A stretch of 64,000 nucleotides of DNA, taken from Pelagibacteraceae bacterium AG-390-O04. Its GTDB lineage: Bacteria; Pseudomonadota; Alphaproteobacteria; Pelagibacterales; Pelagibacteraceae. Made by a program: the position numbers and the translations under genes. The stretch's first letter is position 1. Each line of letters opens with the position of its first letter. The notes under the pieces are model-generated. The model worked only from the letters and a program-made list of their open reading frames with translations. It did no database searches and was not told the DNA's origin. Shown in pieces: positions 26,971-36,759 of this stretch. The stretch lies in assembly GCA_003278065.1 (NCBI GenBank), contig QCHE01000001.1:98752-162751 (forward strand). Reading direction: 5' to 3'.

Positions 26971-27232
26971 AACTTATCATATCTGTTAAAGAATCTAATT
27001 CTTTTCCAACTTTTGAGGTACCTCTAATTAATCTTGCAATTCTTCCATCTAACCCATCGATCAATGCCGCAAAAATAATTGCTATCACCGCGAGTTCAAA
27101 TCTTCCATCTAAAGCAAATCTGATTGATGTTAAACCAATACAAACTCCTATAAGGGTTAGCATATTTGGTAAGATTACTCTTGCAGTTTTTTTATCTGCA
27201 ACAATTTTAAAATTTTTTTTTTGTGGTTCCAT
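26852..27232 (-). pseudogene. pssA: pssA, N-terminal part (CDP-diacylglycerol-serine O-phosphatidyltransferase), frameshifted
   Basis: The first 104 or so residues are a normal CDP-alcohol phosphatidyltransferase start: ILPNMLTLIGVCIGLTSI, then the catalytic motif DGLDGRIARLIRGTSKVGKELDSLTD (the D-G-x2-A-R-x8-G-x3-D-x3-D signature). After APAFIMFF the frame runs into unrelated residues and stops. The product makes phosphatidylserine, which Psd next door decarboxylates to phosphatidylethanolamine. The break is exactly at an 8-base homopolymer. Loss of the gene would remove PE synthesis while psd is intact, so an assembly error or slippage rescue is more likely than a dead gene. The ATG overlaps the psd stop (TAATG). 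Confidence 0.88.
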
Positions 27233-27879
27233 TATTTTTTAGCTAACAATGTTTCTCCTGCTATTGCAGTTTGGCCAATTTTTACAAGAGGTTCATAATT
27301 TTCATAATAAACATCTGCTCTGCTTCCAAATCTAATCATGCCTATTCTATCGCCCTGTTTTAAATCTTGATCTTTATTTGTTTCGCAGACTATTCTACGA
27401 GCAATCAGACCGGCAATTTGTACAACTATCACATCATTATTCTGTGTATCTTTAATCTTATAATAATTTCTCTCATTATCTTCACTGGCTTTATCTAAAG
27501 AAGCATTTAAAAATTTTCCAGGTTTGTATAAAATTTCTTCAACTTTACCACTACAAGGTATCCTGTTAACATGACAATCAAAAACATTCATAAAAATACT
27601 TATTTTTTTAAATTTTTTGTTTTCTAAACCTAGCTCTCTTGGACCATCGACTTCTTCTACTTTAATAACTTCTCCATCTGCAGGACTAACAAGATAGTTA
27701 TCATTATTAATGATAACTCTATCTGGATCTCTAAAAAAATAATAAATCCATACAGTTAAAAGTAAACCTATTAAAGCCAAGAAATTACTGAAAGTATAAA
27801 AAATAATTGTAATTATTCCTGCAATCACTAAAAATTTATAGCCCTCTGCATGAATCTTTGGAAATATCTTACTAAACAT
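27232..27879 (-). CDS. psd: Phosphatidylserine decarboxylase, short PSD-A type
   Basis: At 215 residues this is the compact proenzyme form. It has two N-terminal hydrophobic helices (res ~16-48), then YFFRDPDR, VSPADGEV, FMNVFDCHVNRIPCSGKVE and the self-cleavage site in IGMIRFGSRADVY, where the Gly-Ser bond is cut to give the pyruvoyl serine. It decarboxylates phosphatidylserine to phosphatidylethanolamine at the inner membrane. It is the first gene of psd-pssA, with overlapping stop and start. Divergent from icd across 75 bp. Confidence 0.94.
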   Translation of the reverse strand: MFSKIFPKIHAEGYKFLVIAGIITIIFYTFSNFLALIGLLLTVWIYYFFRDPDRVIINNDNYLVSPADGEVIKVEEVDGPRELGLENKKFKKISIFMNVFDCHVNRIPCSGKVEEILYKPGKFLNASLDKASEDNERNYYKIKDTQNNDVIVVQIAGLIARRIVCETNKDQDLKQGDRIGMIRFGSRADVYYENYEPLVKIGQTAIAGETLLAKK

Positions 27880-27954
27880 ATTCTTCTATTTGCTAATTTT
27901 TGATTAATATGTATATAAAATCGCGAAATTCAATTAATAAGATAATTAAATAAA

Positions 27955-29169
27955 GTGAGTAAAATTAACGTAAAAAACCCAGTTGTTGAACTAGATGGTG
28001 ATGAAATGACCAGAATAATTTGGGAATTCATTAAAAACAAATTAATCCTCCCATATCTTGATTTAGGTATAGAATATTATGATTTGGGAATGAAAAGTCG
28101 TGATAACACAGACGACCAAATTACAATTGATTCAGCAAATGCAATAAAAAAAATTGGTGTTGGAATTAAATGTGCAACAATAACACCTGACGAAGCTAGA
28201 GTAGAGGAATTTAAATTAAAAAAAATGTGGAGATCGCCAAATGGAACTATAAGAAATATTATTGGTGGAACTGTATTTAGAGAACCAATTATCTGTTCTA
28301 ATATTCCTAAACTTGTTCCATCATGGTCTGATCCAGTTGTAATTGGAAGACATGCTTTTGGAGATCAATATAGAGCAACAGATTTTAAAGTTCCAGGCAA
28401 AGGGAAAATGGAAATTAAGTGGACCTCAGAGGATGGTAAAAAAGAAATTAAGCATGAAGTATTTAACTTTACTGGTCCAGGAGTTGCTCTTTCTATGTAT
28501 AATTTAGACAGATCAATTGAGGACTTTGCGAGATCTTGTTTTAGTTATGGTTTAATAAAAAAGTGGCCAGTTTATTTATCGACTAAAAATACTATTCTAA
28601 AAAAATATGACGGAAGGTTTAAAGATATATTTCAAGAGGTTTTCGAAAATGAATTTGAGAAAAAATTTGAGGAAAACGGTATTATTTATGAACATAGATT
28701 AATAGATGACATGGTTGCGTGTGCAATGAAATGGAGTGGAAAATATATTTGGGCGTGTAAAAATTATGATGGAGATGTACAATCAGATACAATGGCTCAA
28801 GGTTATGGGTCTTTAGGTTTAATGACGAGTACATTATTAACTCCTGATGGAAAAATAATGGAAGCTGAGGCGGCTCATGGAACTGTAACAAGACATTTTA
28901 GATTACACCAGCAAGGAAAAGAAACATCAACTAATCCAATCGCCTCTATATTTGCATGGACAAGGGGCTTAGCGCATAGGGGAAAATTAGATAATAATGA
29001 TTCACTAATTAAATTTTCAAATAAAATAGAAGAAGTCTGTATTGAGTGTGTAGAAAGTGGTGCAATGACAAAAGATCTTGCTATTTTAATTGGACCTTCA
29101 AGTAAATACCTAACAACTAATCAATTTTTAGATGAAATTGATGGGAGATTAAAAAAAAAGTTAAACTAA
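27955..29169 (+). CDS. icd: Isocitrate dehydrogenase (NADP+), eukaryote-like type
   Basis: The 404-residue enzyme of the TCA cycle oxidises isocitrate to 2-oxoglutarate. Blocks include [20 protein letters not shown], the substrate loop [24 protein letters not shown], the metal-binding [20 protein letters not shown] and [12 protein letters not shown]. This is the homodimeric type shared with eukaryotes and many alphaproteobacteria. The start is GTG at 27955; there is no clear Shine-Dalgarno and no nearby in-frame ATG. It overlaps the convergent alaS by 9 bp. Confidence 0.96.
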   Translation: MSKINVKNPVVELDGDEMTRIIWEFIKNKLILPYLDLGIEYYDLGMKSRDNTDDQITIDSANAIKKIGVGIKCATITPDEARVEEFKLKKMWRSPNGTIRNIIGGTVFREPIICSNIPKLVPSWSDPVVIGRHAFGDQYRATDFKVPGKGKMEIKWTSEDGKKEIKHEVFNFTGPGVALSMYNLDRSIEDFARSCFSYGLIKKWPVYLSTKNTILKKYDGRFKDIFQEVFENEFEKKFEENGIIYEHRLIDDMVACAMKWSGKYIWACKNYDGDVQSDTMAQGYGSLGLMTSTLLTPDGKIMEAEAAHGTVTRHFRLHQQGKETSTNPIASIFAWTRGLAHRGKLDNNDSLIKFSNKIEEVCIECVESGAMTKDLAILIGPSSKYLTTNQFLDEIDGRLKKKLN

Positions 29170-31827
29170 AGATTTAATTTTTTCAAAAGCTTTATCAATT
29201 TTGCTGCTGTCTTGACCTCCTGCTTGAGCAAAATCTTTTCTTCCTCCACCCCCTTTACCACCAATAATTTCTGAACCTAATTTTGCAAATTTTACTGCAT
29301 CGTATTTATCAATTAATTTTTCTGTAATACCAACAGCTATTCCAACTTTACCTTCAAAGCTGGCAAAGACGATAATAATTCCATGTCCTAATTCTTTTTT
29401 TCCTTGATCAACTAATTTCCTTAAATCTTTAGGAGGTAAATCTTGAACTTTTTGAAATCTTACTTTTACATTATTTATTTTATCATCTTTAATAATATTT
29501 TTCGTTTTATCCTGAAGGACTGAACTAACATTTAGTTGTTCAAGTTGTCTTGTGAGATTTTTTATAATTTCTTTTAGATCTTTATTATCAACGTTTGGTT
29601 TTCCCCCAAGTTTTATAATTTGAGATGACAAATCTTTAATAATTTCTTCATCTTTTTGAGTTGATAAAGTTGATAACTTTTCTTTATTCTTTATAAAATT
29701 CTCAAGTTGTTTATCTCTTAATGCCTCAACTCTTCTTACACCTGCTGCAATAGATGATTGACTAACAGTTTTAAATTTTCCAATATCTCCAGTATTTTTT
29801 ACATGAGTTCCTCCACACAATTCTGTTGAGAAATATGTCTCTTTTTCCTTACCCATAGATACAACACGAACTTCTTCTCCATATTTTTCACCAAAAAAAG
29901 CTAATGCACCCTTTTCTATAGCTGCTTTTGGCGTCATAATTCTTGTGGTCACTTCAGAACTATTTGAAACATATTCATTAACTAAATTGTCAATAGTTTC
30001 TAACTCTTCATTTGAAATTGGTTTCATATGACTGAAGTCAAACCTTAACCTATCTGGAGCAACTAATGATCCTTTTTGCATAACATGTTTACCTAAAGTT
30101 CTTCTTAAAGACTCGTGGAGTAAGTGTGTAGCAGAATGATAAGCTTTTAAATTATCTCTTCTCTCCACATCTATTTTCATCTCTACTACATCATTGATTT
30201 TTATTTCACCAGTTTTCAAAGATCCATAATGAACAAATAAGTCCCCAAGTTTTTTCTGCGTATCTTCTACCTCAAAAACGGAGTTACCAGAAACGATTGT
30301 TCCTTTATCTCCTAGTTGGCCTCCTGACTCTCCATAAAACGGGGTTTGATTTGTAATTATCATTCCCTCTTCACTGCTAGACAAAGATTTTATTTCCTTA
30401 CTATTTTTAATTATATTTAATACAACTCCCTCAGACTGATTAGACTCGTAACCTAAAAATTCTGTAGGACCAGTTCTGTCTTTAATTGAAAACCAAATTG
30501 CTTCTTCAGAGCTATCTCCAGAACCTTTCCAATTCTTTTTTGCAAGTTCTTTACTTTTTTTCATAAATTCATCAAATTTCTTATGATCAACTTTCAATGA
30601 TTTATTCTTTAAGATGTCTTCTGTAAGATCTAATGGAAATCCGTAAGTGTCATATAATTTAAATGCAACATCACCAGGTAAAACTTTGTCTATTTTTGAA
30701 ATTTCATCATTTAGAATTTTAATACCTCTATCAAGTAATACTAAAAATTTTTCTTCCTCCATCCTTAAAGTTTCTTTGATTAAAGACTGGGATCTTTCAA
30801 GTTCTGGATAATTACCTGACATTTCGTTTTTTAAAGACTCAAAGATTTTATAAAAAATTGGTTCCTTAGATCCTAACAGATGAGAATGTCTCATTCCCCT
30901 TCTCATAATTCTTCTTAAGACATATCCACGACCTTCATTTGAAGGTAGAACGCCTTCTGCTAAAAGAAATGAGCTCGCTCTCAAATGATCAGCGATTACT
31001 CTAAAACTCGATATATTATTATCTGATTGTTTAACTTTTGTTACTTCAGATATTGAACTTATTAATTTCTTAAAATGATCAGTTTGATAATTATCATGAG
31101 TACCCTGTAAAAGTGCTGCAATTCTCTCTAATCCCATGCCTGTATCAACAGATGGCTTAGGTAAATCTATTCTTTTATCTTTTGAAATTTGTTCATACTG
31201 CATAAAAACTAAGTTCCAAATTTCAATAAAACGATCTCCATCTTGATCTTTCGTTCCTGGCAATCCACCTTTTAAATGATCACCATGATCATAAAATATT
31301 TCTGAGCAAGGACCACAGGGACCCGTTTCACCCATCGACCAAAAGTTATCTGATGTTGCAATTCTTATAATTTTATCATCGCTAAAACCCGCAATTTTCT
31401 TCCAGAAATTAAAAGCCTCATCATCCTCATGAAAAACGGTAACGTAAAGCCTATTTTTATCTAAACCGAAATCTTTGGTGATTAAATTCCACGCAAGTTC
31501 AATTCCTCTTTCTTTAAAATAATCTCCAAAAGAAAAATTTCCTAACATTTCAAAAAAAGTATGGTGCCTTGGGGTATAACCAACATTTTCTAAATCATTG
31601 TGCTTCCCCCCTGCTCTAACACATTTTTGTGAGGTAGTTGCTCTTTGATAGTCTCTTTTTTCTAAACCAGTAAATACATTTTTAAACTGGACCATCCCAG
31701 AATTTGCAAACATCAATGTTGGATCATTATTTGGAACTAAATTACTTGACTCAATTATCTTATGATCGTTTTTCCTAAAATATTCTAAAAATGTACTTCT
31801 TATTTGATTTAATGATTTATCCGCCAT
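29161..31827 (-). CDS. alaS: Alanine-tRNA ligase
   Basis: This full-length 888-residue AlaRS has the N-terminal class II catalytic core ([39 protein letters not shown]), the tRNA-recognition domain, the editing domain with zinc ligands HSATHLLH and CGGTH, and the C-Ala/oligomerisation domain ending [21 protein letters not shown]. It charges tRNA-Ala and edits mis-acylated Ser/Gly. It is downstream of recA on the same strand, a common alphaproteobacterial order, separated by a hairpin. It overlaps the end of icd by 9 bp on the opposite strand. Confidence 0.98.
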   Translation of the reverse strand: MADKSLNQIRSTFLEYFRKNDHKIIESSNLVPNNDPTLMFANSGMVQFKNVFTGLEKRDYQRATTSQKCVRAGGKHNDLENVGYTPRHHTFFEMLGNFSFGDYFKERGIELAWNLITKDFGLDKNRLYVTVFHEDDEAFNFWKKIAGFSDDKIIRIATSDNFWSMGETGPCGPCSEIFYDHGDHLKGGLPGTKDQDGDRFIEIWNLVFMQYEQISKDKRIDLPKPSVDTGMGLERIAALLQGTHDNYQTDHFKKLISSISEVTKVKQSDNNISSFRVIADHLRASSFLLAEGVLPSNEGRGYVLRRIMRRGMRHSHLLGSKEPIFYKIFESLKNEMSGNYPELERSQSLIKETLRMEEEKFLVLLDRGIKILNDEISKIDKVLPGDVAFKLYDTYGFPLDLTEDILKNKSLKVDHKKFDEFMKKSKELAKKNWKGSGDSSEEAIWFSIKDRTGPTEFLGYESNQSEGVVLNIIKNSKEIKSLSSSEEGMIITNQTPFYGESGGQLGDKGTIVSGNSVFEVEDTQKKLGDLFVHYGSLKTGEIKINDVVEMKIDVERRDNLKAYHSATHLLHESLRRTLGKHVMQKGSLVAPDRLRFDFSHMKPISNEELETIDNLVNEYVSNSSEVTTRIMTPKAAIEKGALAFFGEKYGEEVRVVSMGKEKETYFSTELCGGTHVKNTGDIGKFKTVSQSSIAAGVRRVEALRDKQLENFIKNKEKLSTLSTQKDEEIIKDLSSQIIKLGGKPNVDNKDLKEIIKNLTRQLEQLNVSSVLQDKTKNIIKDDKINNVKVRFQKVQDLPPKDLRKLVDQGKKELGHGIIIVFASFEGKVGIAVGITEKLIDKYDAVKFAKLGSEIIGGKGGGGRKDFAQAGGQDSSKIDKAFEKIKSLV

Positions 31828-31877
31828 ATTTTTAAAATACAGCTTTTTTATTCTATGTCTAGATAACGATAAGGGGG

Positions 31878-31902
31878 AAAGGCGCTTAATATAAGCGCCT
31901 TT
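31878..31902 (-). terminator. Hairpin downstream of recA
   Basis: A perfect 11-bp stem (AAAGGCGCTTA with its reverse complement) encloses a 3-base loop in the recA-alaS gap, 25 bases past the recA stop. On the minus strand the stem ends in CCTTT and is followed by CCCCC rather than a run of T. It therefore resembles a terminator or an mRNA 3'-end stabiliser, but lacks a classic U tract. It could give partial read-through to alaS. Confidence 0.6.
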
Positions 31903-31926
31903 ATAATTTAAAGATAACCTTTAATT

Positions 31927-33075
31927 CTAGTTCTTTTTAGGAGTGGTAGCTTCTTTATTAGCTTCTTCTTTTTCAGCTACTTTCTTCTCTTTTTCAATCT
32001 TTTCAGGACTTAGTGGATTTCCCTCAATCTTTTTAGAAATCACACCTGCTTTTTCCCTAATTGCCATTTCAATTTCAGCAGCAACTTGTGGGTTTTGAGC
32101 TAAATAGACTTTAGCATTTTCTCTACCTTGTCCTATTTTTTCACCCTTATAAGCATACCATGCACCTGATTTTTCAATAATATCAGCTTTAGCTCCTAGG
32201 TCTACTAACTCACCCATTTTGCTAATTCCTTTTCCATACATCAAGTCAAACTCAACAACTTTAAATGGTGGTGCAACTTTATTCTTAACTACTTTCACTC
32301 TTGTAGAGTTACCAATAATTTCATCTTTATCTTTGATGGCACCAATTCTTCTAATATCCATTCTTACAGATGAGTAAAATTTAAGTGCATTTCCTCCTGA
32401 TGTTGTTTCAGGGCTTCCAAACATAACTCCAATTTTCATTCTAATTTGATTAATGAAAATCATCATTGTGTTTGTGTTTGAAATTGAACCAGTTAATTTT
32501 CTTAAAGCCTGACTCATTAATCTTGATTGAAGACCAACATGATGATCTCCCATTTCACCCTCAATTTCAGCTTTTGGTGTTAAAGCAGCAACAGAGTCAA
32601 TTACGATTACTGAAATAGACCCTGATTTTACTAGTGTATCAGCAATTTCTAGAGCTTGCTCACCTGCATCTGGTTGAGAGATTAAAAGCTCTTCTGTATT
32701 CACTCCTAATTTTTTTGCGTAAACTGGATCTAAAGCATGTTCTGCATCAACGAACGCACAAATTCCACCGGCTTTTTGTGCTTCAGCAACTACTTGTAAT
32801 GCTAATGTTGTTTTTCCAGATGACTCTGGTCCATACACTTCAATAATTCTTCCTTTAGGTAAACCGCCTATTCCTAAAGCTAAATCTAAACTTAAAGAAC
32901 CTGTAGATATCGACTCAATATCCATAGCTCTTTTTTCGCCTAACTTCATAACTGAACCTTTTCCAAAATTGTCAGTTATCTGGCTTATCGCAGCATCTAA
33001 TGCTTTGTTCTTTTCTTTAATATCCATCTCTTGATCTTTGGCAGATTTAACTACCTTTAGGTTATTTTTCGTCAT
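31927..33075 (-). CDS. recA: Recombinase RecA
   Basis: The 382-residue RecA has Walker [13 protein letters not shown] (res ~75-86), Walker [11 protein letters not shown], the L1/L2 DNA-binding loops ([37 protein letters not shown]) and the [12 protein letters not shown] block. It drives homologous recombination and activates self-cleavage of LexA/UmuD-type proteins, which fits the umuDC pair a few kb away. The C-terminus is a Lys/Glu-rich tail. An AGAGG ribosome-binding site lies 7 bases before the ATG. The upstream region holds a candidate promoter and SOS-like motif. Confidence 0.98.
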   Translation of the reverse strand: MTKNNLKVVKSAKDQEMDIKEKNKALDAAISQITDNFGKGSVMKLGEKRAMDIESISTGSLSLDLALGIGGLPKGRIIEVYGPESSGKTTLALQVVAEAQKAGGICAFVDAEHALDPVYAKKLGVNTEELLISQPDAGEQALEIADTLVKSGSISVIVIDSVAALTPKAEIEGEMGDHHVGLQSRLMSQALRKLTGSISNTNTMMIFINQIRMKIGVMFGSPETTSGGNALKFYSSVRMDIRRIGAIKDKDEIIGNSTRVKVVKNKVAPPFKVVEFDLMYGKGISKMGELVDLGAKADIIEKSGAWYAYKGEKIGQGRENAKVYLAQNPQVAAEIEMAIREKAGVISKKIEGNPLSPEKIEKEKKVAEKEEANKEATTPKKN

Positions 33076-33121
33076 TTTTAGCCTCTTTTTTTAATTTTTT
33101 TAACACTCGAATCATAAAATA

Positions 33122-33149
33122 AATGTACACATTTTGTTCTCATTAGCAA
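33122..33149 (-). promoter_or_regulatory. Candidate recA promoter with SOS-box-like motif
   Basis: On the minus strand a -35-like TTGCTA (33144-33149) and -10-like TACATT (33122-33127) are 16 bp apart. Between and over them, GTACACATTTTGTTC (plus-strand text, 33125-33139) has the spacing of the alphaproteobacterial LexA site GTTC-N7-GTTC with one mismatch. A similar motif, GTTCACGTTTTGATT, lies upstream of umuD (36265-36279). The position would let a repressor block RNA polymerase. This is pattern matching only; no lexA gene is present in the window. Confidence 0.45.
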
Positions 33150-33183
33150 GATTTATTTAATTTTAAGCTAAAAAAGCCAATTA

Positions 33184-34479
33184 TTATCTTAATTTTAGAT
33201 AGGTACTATTTAATAAACCAACTGACTTAAGAAGGTTAAATTGTGAAAGAATGAAATTTCTTTCAGAGTCAGCTAAAGAAATTTGAGCGTTCAATAAAAG
33301 AGAATTAGATTGAATAACTTCCAATGTAGTTCTGTCTGAACCACTATTATATTCAGCAACTATTCCTTCATTTGCGATCTCAGCAGCATTTACTTGAGCA
33401 TTAACTGAACTTAATAAACTTTGGTTAGATTGATAGTTTGACCAAGCACTTGCTACATCTGTTAGATTTTTTTTTGTCATATTATCTAAAAGAAGATTTT
33501 TTTGTATTTCTAAGCTTTTACTTTTATTTAAATTTGCATAATTTTTTCCGCCTGAATAGAATGGCCAACTGACTGTGGCTTTTAATGTATCTTTTTCTCT
33601 TTCATCATAAGTAGCACTTAGATCATCAGTTTTAGATCTATCAAACGATAATGTTGCCGTTGGTGCTAAATCAGACCTAGCACTCGATGTATCTTTTTTT
33701 GATTGTTCATATTCTAGTTGGGCTATTATTAAATCAGGATTATTTTTTTTTGATATCTCTATTGCTGAATTTAATTCGTTTGGAAGTTTTACTTTTATTA
33801 TTGAAGATTTATCTAATAATTCAGGATCATTTATTTTTCCAATAACGTTTTCATAATTGAGTTTGCTTGTTAAAAAATCATTTTCAGCCTGTATCAATTT
33901 TGCTTGAGCTCCAGCTAATGAAGATTCTGACTGAGCTACATCAGACAGAGATATATTACCTCTTTCAAGTCTAATTCTGTCTGTTTCAACTTGACGGTCT
34001 AATAAATTAACATTGGATCTATTTATCTTAAGTTTTTCATTTGCTGCTACAAGTCCTGTATAAGCTTGGATAGACTTATATAAAATATCTTGTTCTTTTT
34101 TCAAAAATTTTGCATTTGCTAAATTAATTCCTATTTTACTTTTTGCTAATTCAGCACTTCTTCCAAAATCAATTAATGTTTGAGTTATTGTTATTGATTT
34201 AACTGTTGGATCAACATTGGTTATTGAGGCATTAGATCCGTCTCGATTAGTTAATTTATCAGTTTCTTCCTCACTTTTACTTCCACTTAAAATTATAGTT
34301 GGAAGATACGAGCCTTTTGAAATCTTTAATTCTTGTTCTGAAATATTTAGACTTTCTCTTTCAGCATTTAATTCTGGATTATTTGTATAAGCTTTTTTAA
34401 GTGCAGTAGTAAAAGTTTCAGCACTTACACCTGAAAGAAAAAACAAATAGGTTAAGATAAATATAAAATAATTTTTCAT
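33184..34479 (-). CDS. TolC family outer membrane efflux protein
   Basis: The 431-residue protein has a signal peptide (FIFILTYLFFLSGVSA) and two outer-membrane-efflux repeats of long coiled helices with short strands. The first repeat begins TFTTALKKAYTNNPELNAERESL and carries GSYLPTIILSGSKSEEETD; the second begins SAIEISKKNNPDLIIAQLEYEQSKKD. TolC-type trimers form the exit duct for type I secretion and RND pumps. No inner-membrane partner lies next to it. The stop is followed by the recA promoter region. It overlaps the glycerate kinase-like gene by 4 bp. Confidence 0.9.
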   Translation of the reverse strand: MKNYFIFILTYLFFLSGVSAETFTTALKKAYTNNPELNAERESLNISEQELKISKGSYLPTIILSGSKSEEETDKLTNRDGSNASITNVDPTVKSITITQTLIDFGRSAELAKSKIGINLANAKFLKKEQDILYKSIQAYTGLVAANEKLKINRSNVNLLDRQVETDRIRLERGNISLSDVAQSESSLAGAQAKLIQAENDFLTSKLNYENVIGKINDPELLDKSSIIKVKLPNELNSAIEISKKNNPDLIIAQLEYEQSKKDTSSARSDLAPTATLSFDRSKTDDLSATYDEREKDTLKATVSWPFYSGGKNYANLNKSKSLEIQKNLLLDNMTKKNLTDVASAWSNYQSNQSLLSSVNAQVNAAEIANEGIVAEYNSGSDRTTLEVIQSNSLLLNAQISLADSERNFILSQFNLLKSVGLLNSTYLKLR

Positions 34480-35405
34480 TTATTTTTATATACAGCAGAT
34501 TTAATCTGATGGTTACTATTTAAATTGAATATAATTGATGCATATTTAGGCATATTCTTAAACATATTTTGCGTAATTCTTTGATACGTTTGCATAAAAT
34601 TAATTACATCCCCTCTACTCATGATCTTTGAGTTGGATTTTACTTTACTTTTTACCCAAAGTTTTCTCTCTTGTTTTAATCTCCATTTTTGGAGCAAGCT
34701 GAAATTTTTTGCTTTTAAATAAATTAAACAATTCAATTGGGAATATAATTTTTTATATTTTGATTTCAATTGATCATTAACGTATTTTCTCCAGATCTGT
34801 TTTTGATCTTTGGCTTTTTCCATTGAATTGATTGTTTTTTTTAACGAGCTATTTTTTTCAGATTTCGCTCCAACACACCATCCTTCAAATATAATTACAT
34901 CTGGTCTCTCTTTTAAATCGTACCAGTATTTTTTATTAAATCTATCATCTATAGCTTTATTAAATGTTGGTAGTTTTAGCCTTTTAAATTTATTGCTTTT
35001 TGCTTTTTTAAAGAAATTTAACATTATATCAATATCATGGGTTCCAGGTACTCCTCTTGTTAAAAGCATGGAATGAACTCTTTTTGATAAATTTTTACGT
35101 TCTTTTCTTGTTTTATAAAAGTCATCTATTGAAATTCTAAAAACATTTAATTTAAAATATTTAATTAAAATAATTCTGATTAGAGAACTAATTGTAGTTT
35201 TGCCTGTTCCTTGACCCCCTGCTAAACCCACAAAATAAGGTTTTTTCTTTTCAGCCTTTTTACTGATCCAAAAACATAATGGAATTAAGAACAATTTAAT
35301 CATTCTTTCTTTATTTTTAAATTTGTCAGCTTTTGTTTCTTGAGATTTGATAAACTTTAAACAATCTTTTTTTACCTTACCAAAGCATAAGCTGAATTGT
35401 TGCAT
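34476..35405 (-). CDS. P-loop kinase, probable D-glycerate 3-kinase (GLYK-like)
   Basis: The 309-residue kinase has a Walker A motif FVGLAGGQGTGKTTISSL (res ~69-86), then ISIDDFYKTRKERKNLS, TRGVPGTHDID and VIIFEGWCVGAKS. These blocks match the plant-type glycerate kinase/YggC-like group of the PRK/uridine kinase superfamily. The likely reaction is D-glycerate to 3-phosphoglycerate, which would connect glycolate/glycine-serine metabolism to central carbon. Pantothenate or uridine kinase relatives are less likely because of the FEGWCVG and GTHD motifs. It overlaps the TolC-family gene by 4 bp and follows the GFA gene closely. Confidence 0.75.
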   Translation of the reverse strand: MQQFSLCFGKVKKDCLKFIKSQETKADKFKNKERMIKLFLIPLCFWISKKAEKKKPYFVGLAGGQGTGKTTISSLIRIILIKYFKLNVFRISIDDFYKTRKERKNLSKRVHSMLLTRGVPGTHDIDIMLNFFKKAKSNKFKRLKLPTFNKAIDDRFNKKYWYDLKERPDVIIFEGWCVGAKSEKNSSLKKTINSMEKAKDQKQIWRKYVNDQLKSKYKKLYSQLNCLIYLKAKNFSLLQKWRLKQERKLWVKSKVKSNSKIMSRGDVINFMQTYQRITQNMFKNMPKYASIIFNLNSNHQIKSAVYKNK

Positions 35406-35410
35406 GAAAA

Positions 35411-35773
35411 TTATTTTTTATCTAAAGGGTGATTTTGACCATCGTTTACTGGTACGTCCTTCATTTCAAAAGTGTTTATTTCATCAACACAACCAACATT
35501 AAATCCTGTCATAGCCGGATTAATTCTTGGATTGTGATGAGTATAAATTCCACACTCAGAACAAAAATAATGTTTAGCAACTTTTGAATGGAACTGATAG
35601 AGCTTTAATTTATCTTGCCCTTTTACAATTTTAAAATCTTCATTTTTTACCATCGACATAATTGCTCCTTTTCTTTTACAAATAGAACAATTACATTTTA
35701 TTACTTTAGCTAAATCTCCGTCTAAATTTATTTCTGCTTCAACTGCCCCACAATGACAAATTAGTTTTTTCAT
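35411..35773 (-). CDS. GFA/CENP-V family zinc-binding protein
   Basis: The 120-residue protein has the Cys pattern of the glutathione-dependent formaldehyde-activating (GFA) family: CHCGAVEAEI near the N-terminus, KCNCSICKRKGA in the middle and YFCSECGIYTHH toward the end. These cysteines bind zinc. Some members speed up adduct formation between formaldehyde and glutathione, but most are uncharacterised. A role in C1 detoxification would fit this organism and is inference. It is one base after the stop of the upstream exported protein gene, on the same strand. Confidence 0.85.
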   Translation of the reverse strand: MKKLICHCGAVEAEINLDGDLAKVIKCNCSICKRKGAIMSMVKNEDFKIVKGQDKLKLYQFHSKVAKHYFCSECGIYTHHNPRINPAMTGFNVGCVDEINTFEMKDVPVNDGQNHPLDKK

Positions 35774-36202
35774 TTATAAATTTTTCATTAAAAAGGTAAG
35801 TTTTGCAATATTATCGCTTAGGGAAGAACTGTTTCTTTCAGTTTCCTTAATCAGATTATCAAACTTAAATTTATCAATTTTTTTTGAAGTTTCCATAATA
35901 CTACTCTTATACTCATTGCTAGCCAGAAGATCCATTAAGTTTATAATTCCTTGAAACCTTTGAAATGCTTTTTCACACATTTCTCCTTTAGTTTCTTTCC
36001 ACATTTTAATATAACCAACACATGATGAAATAACATCGTCCTCGAATTCAAGAGCAAAACTAATTTCTTTTAAAATTGCAAATTTTTGATCTGTTGAGGC
36101 AGCTGATAATTTTGGTTTATAATCTTTATACCTATTTTCATCACTAAAAGAATTACCGATTAAAAGTAAGCTCAAAAATAATGTGACGAAAAGTTTTTTC
36201 AT
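35774..36202 (-). CDS. Small exported protein of unknown function
   Basis: I do not recognise this 142-residue protein. It has a signal peptide (MKKLFVTLFLSLLLIGNSFS) and a mostly helical mature part with two cysteines (ISSCVGYIKMW and KGEMCEKAFQRF, ~18 apart) that could form a disulphide. It is probably periplasmic. It is the first gene of a same-strand run leading through the GFA protein, glycerate kinase-like and TolC-family genes. Upstream it is divergent from umuD across a 160-bp region with several regulatory-looking repeats. Confidence 0.65.
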   Translation of the reverse strand: MKKLFVTLFLSLLLIGNSFSDENRYKDYKPKLSAASTDQKFAILKEISFALEFEDDVISSCVGYIKMWKETKGEMCEKAFQRFQGIINLMDLLASNEYKSSIMETSKKIDKFKFDNLIKETERNSSSLSDNIAKLTFLMKNL

Positions 36203-36264
36203 TTGCTATTTTTAAACTATCCTTGGTTGAAGTTATCCACAAGCATACAAAATATAGTTTTGAT

Positions 36265-36345
36265 GTTCACGTTTTGATTCACTTTTGATTCAATTACGGA
36301 CTCAAAATACAACCTCTTGCGTGCATTGTATAAATGCGCTATAAA
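36265..36345 (+). promoter_or_regulatory. umuDC promoter region with repeat motifs
   Basis: A -35 TTGCGT (36317-36322) and -10 TATAAA (36340-36345) are exactly 17 bp apart. The spacer holds an inverted repeat GCATT-GTATA-AATGC (36323-36337), a good place for a repressor. Further up, GTTCACGTTTTGATT (36265-36279) resembles the motif before recA and starts a set of TTCA direct repeats at 11-12 bp steps (36266-36294), one helical turn apart. A transcript starting near 36352 would use the ATG at 36364. Which element is the operator is undecided. Confidence 0.6.
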
Positions 36346-36363
36346 TTAGAACAAAACAAGAAC

Positions 36364-36759
36364 ATGAAACTAACTATTCCCTATTATCTGCATAAAGCCG
36401 GTGCCGGTTTCCCATCACCTGCAACTGATTATATCGAAGAAGATATCGATTTGAACATGCATTTAATCAAAAACGTTCCAGCCACTTTCATTATCAGAGT
36501 GCAAGGAAAATCTATGGTGGATGTTGGGATTAATGATGGAGATCTATTAGTTGTCGATAAAAGTTTAAAACCAAAAAACTTTTCAACCGTTATTGCAAAT
36601 GTTCATGATGAGCTTGTGGTTAAAACTTTAGTTCAAGAAAGAGATAAAAAATTTTTATCGTCTGGGTCTAAAGATTTTTCTAATAGAATTTTAATTAACG
36701 AAGAAGAAGATATTTTTATTTGGGGGGTTGTAACTTATGTCATCCATTCAACGTACTAA
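36364..36759 (+). CDS. umuD: UmuD-like S24 autoproteolytic subunit of DNA polymerase V
   Basis: This short LexA/UmuD-family protein has a cleavage site in AGAGFPSP (Ala-Gly), a catalytic serine in VQGKSMVDVGINDGD and a lysine in ELVVKTL, the Ser-Lys dyad. RecA-stimulated self-cleavage turns it into the active partner of UmuC. An upstream ATG at 36334 would add ten residues. I chose 36364 because a good -10 box lies between the two ATGs and because homologues begin about 13 residues before AGFPSP, as here. It overlaps umuC by 23 bp. Confidence 0.9.
   Translation: MKLTIPYYLHKAGAGFPSPATDYIEEDIDLNMHLIKNVPATFIIRVQGKSMVDVGINDGDLLVVDKSLKPKNFSTVIANVHDELVVKTLVQERDKKFLSSGSKDFSNRILINEEEDIFIWGVVTYVIHSTY

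Noticed and set aside
36334..36363. Ten-residue longer UmuD
   Set aside because: The -10 box lies downstream of this ATG, and the shorter form matches the usual distance to the cleavage site.
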